DNA from: Oribacterium sp. UBA6992
GTDB lineage: Bacteria; Bacillota; Clostridia; Lachnospirales; Lachnospiraceae
Assembly: GCA_002449915.1 (NCBI GenBank)
Contig: DJXY01000201.1
Span: 1 to 14,248 of the forward strand
Length of the DNA stretch: 14,248 nucleotides
Reading direction: 5' to 3'
The notes below the pieces were generated by a model. That model saw only the letters and a list, made by a program, of their open reading frames with translations. It had not been told where the DNA came from and did no database searches. This document shows positions 13,465 through 14,248 of the stretch, one piece after another (position 1 is the stretch's first letter; every line of letters begins with the position of its first letter). Position numbers and translations under genes: made by a program.

Positions 13465-14248
13465 CTATTCCACATCCTGGATGGCGTCGTATCCCTCCTC
13501 GCCGGTCCGAACCTTAACGGCACGGGTGACATTAAATACAAAGATCTTGCCATCGCCGATATGCCCGGTGTACAGAGCCTTCTTGGCAGTTTCCACGACA
13601 TGATCCACGGAAATCTTGGCAACAACCACCTCGACCTTAACCTTCGGCAGCAACGTGGAATCTACCGGGACACCACGATACATCTCAGAGGATCCTCTCT
13701 GAATGCCGGAGCCCATGACCTGTGTCACGGTCATGCCGGTTACACCAAGATCATTCATTGCTTTTTTAAGAGCATCGAACTTGGAAAGTCTGCAGATAAT
13801 AGATACCTTGTGAATGCCGGTATCATATTCCATGCCCACGGTTTCAGAAACAGACGGCTCCCGCACAACATGCACAGCGGCATTTTTCTGCGCCTCAGAA
13901 GCAGCTTCATAGGAGTCCTCTCCGAGATCTGTGTTTTCATTGGCCTCCACCGTCATATCCGTTACATCCGTAATGGCAAATCCGGAGTACGCAGAGGTAA
14001 GACCATGCTCATGGATATCCAGACCATCAATTTCAATCTGTGCAGGTACACGGAGACCAATGGTTTTATCGATCAGCTTAAAGACAATAAACATGGTGAT
14101 CAGCACATAGGCTGCGATTGCAACCATACCTGTCGCCTGGATTCCCAGCTGATGGAGACCTCCTCCGTAAAACAGGCCCTTGCCGACACCGTTATTTCCG
14201 GTGGAGAAAAGTCCGACGGCGAGTGTGCCCCAGATACCGTTTGCCATA
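13465..14248 (-). CDS. Ammonium transporter fused to a P-II domain, 3' part
   Basis: The frame is open to the window edge, so only the last 260 codons of a longer gene are seen. Residue numbers count from the first complete codon. Residues 1-92 are the end of an Amt/MEP channel: NGIWGTLAVGLF, the last membrane helix (about 40-60) and the cytoplasmic tail GLDIHEHGLTSAYSGF. After an acidic linker (about 93-144) a P-II signalling domain follows (about 145-260): HKVSIICRLSKFDALKKAM, the T-loop, LPKVKVEVVV, the nucleotide loop YTGHIGDGKIFVF and VRTGEEGYDAI. P-II normally blocks Amt according to 2-oxoglutarate and ATP/ADP, so the fusion makes a self-gated ammonium channel. In the T-loop Tyr190 fits P-II Tyr46, but Val195 stands where the uridylylated Tyr51 would be, so classical uridylylation looks impossible. 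Confidence 0.93.
   Translation of the reverse strand, partial: MANGIWGTLAVGLFSTGNNGVGKGLFYGGGLHQLGIQATGMVAIAAYVLITMFIVFKLIDKTIGLRVPAQIEIDGLDIHEHGLTSAYSGFAITDVTDMTVEANENTDLGEDSYEAASEAQKNAAVHVVREPSVSETVGMEYDTGIHKVSIICRLSKFDALKKAMNDLGVTGMTVTQVMGSGIQRGSSEMYRGVPVDSTLLPKVKVEVVVAKISVDHVVETAKKALYTGHIGDGKIFVFNVTRAVKVRTGEEGYDAIQDVE

Overview
The window reads as chromosomal DNA of an anaerobic Clostridia bacterium, most likely a Lachnospiraceae-type gut commensal. This rests on the clostridial rnfCDGEAB gene order, a glmS ribozyme, a sigma/anti-sigma/DUF4349 cassette, and strong AGGAGG ribosome sites with SigA-type promoters. All recognised genes are on the minus strand, so transcription runs from high to low coordinates. 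I see no mobile element, CRISPR array, tRNA or rRNA.

Layout in transcription order (right to left). (1) 13465-14248: the 3' part of an ammonium transporter fused to a P-II signalling domain, with a long untranslated 3' region and a strong terminator. (2) 12387-13055: a hemolysin III/PAQR-family membrane protein with its own promoter and a palindrome in the leader. (3) 9824-12169: a membrane-anchored fumarate-reductase-type flavoprotein with two tandem covalent-FMN domains, its own promoter and a terminator. (4) 7005-9639: an operon of ECF sigma factor, membrane anti-sigma-like protein and DUF4349 lipoprotein, probably autoregulated. (5) 4764-6963: glmS behind a glmS ribozyme, which is preceded by an 11-bp hairpin ending one base before the predicted cleavage site. 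(6) 1-4411: the Rnf operon rnfC-D-G-E-A-B (only the first codons of rnfB are present), with a good SigA promoter and nearly every junction overlapping or only a few bases long.

Functionally, the Rnf complex oxidises ferredoxin, reduces NAD+ and pumps Na+ or H+. The fumarate-reductase-like protein would be an electron sink on the outer face of the membrane. Together RnfG, RnfD and the reductase carry four predicted covalent FMN sites, so the cell should encode an ApbE flavin transferase; none is in this window. GlmS supplies glucosamine-6-phosphate for the wall under ribozyme feedback, and the sigma operon probably answers an envelope signal. None of the gene families is new. The points most worth a second look are the hairpin abutting the ribozyme cleavage site, the duplicated FMN domain of the reductase, the Cys-rich RnfE tail, the P-II domain lacking the uridylylation tyrosine, and several unexplained palindromes and hairpins.
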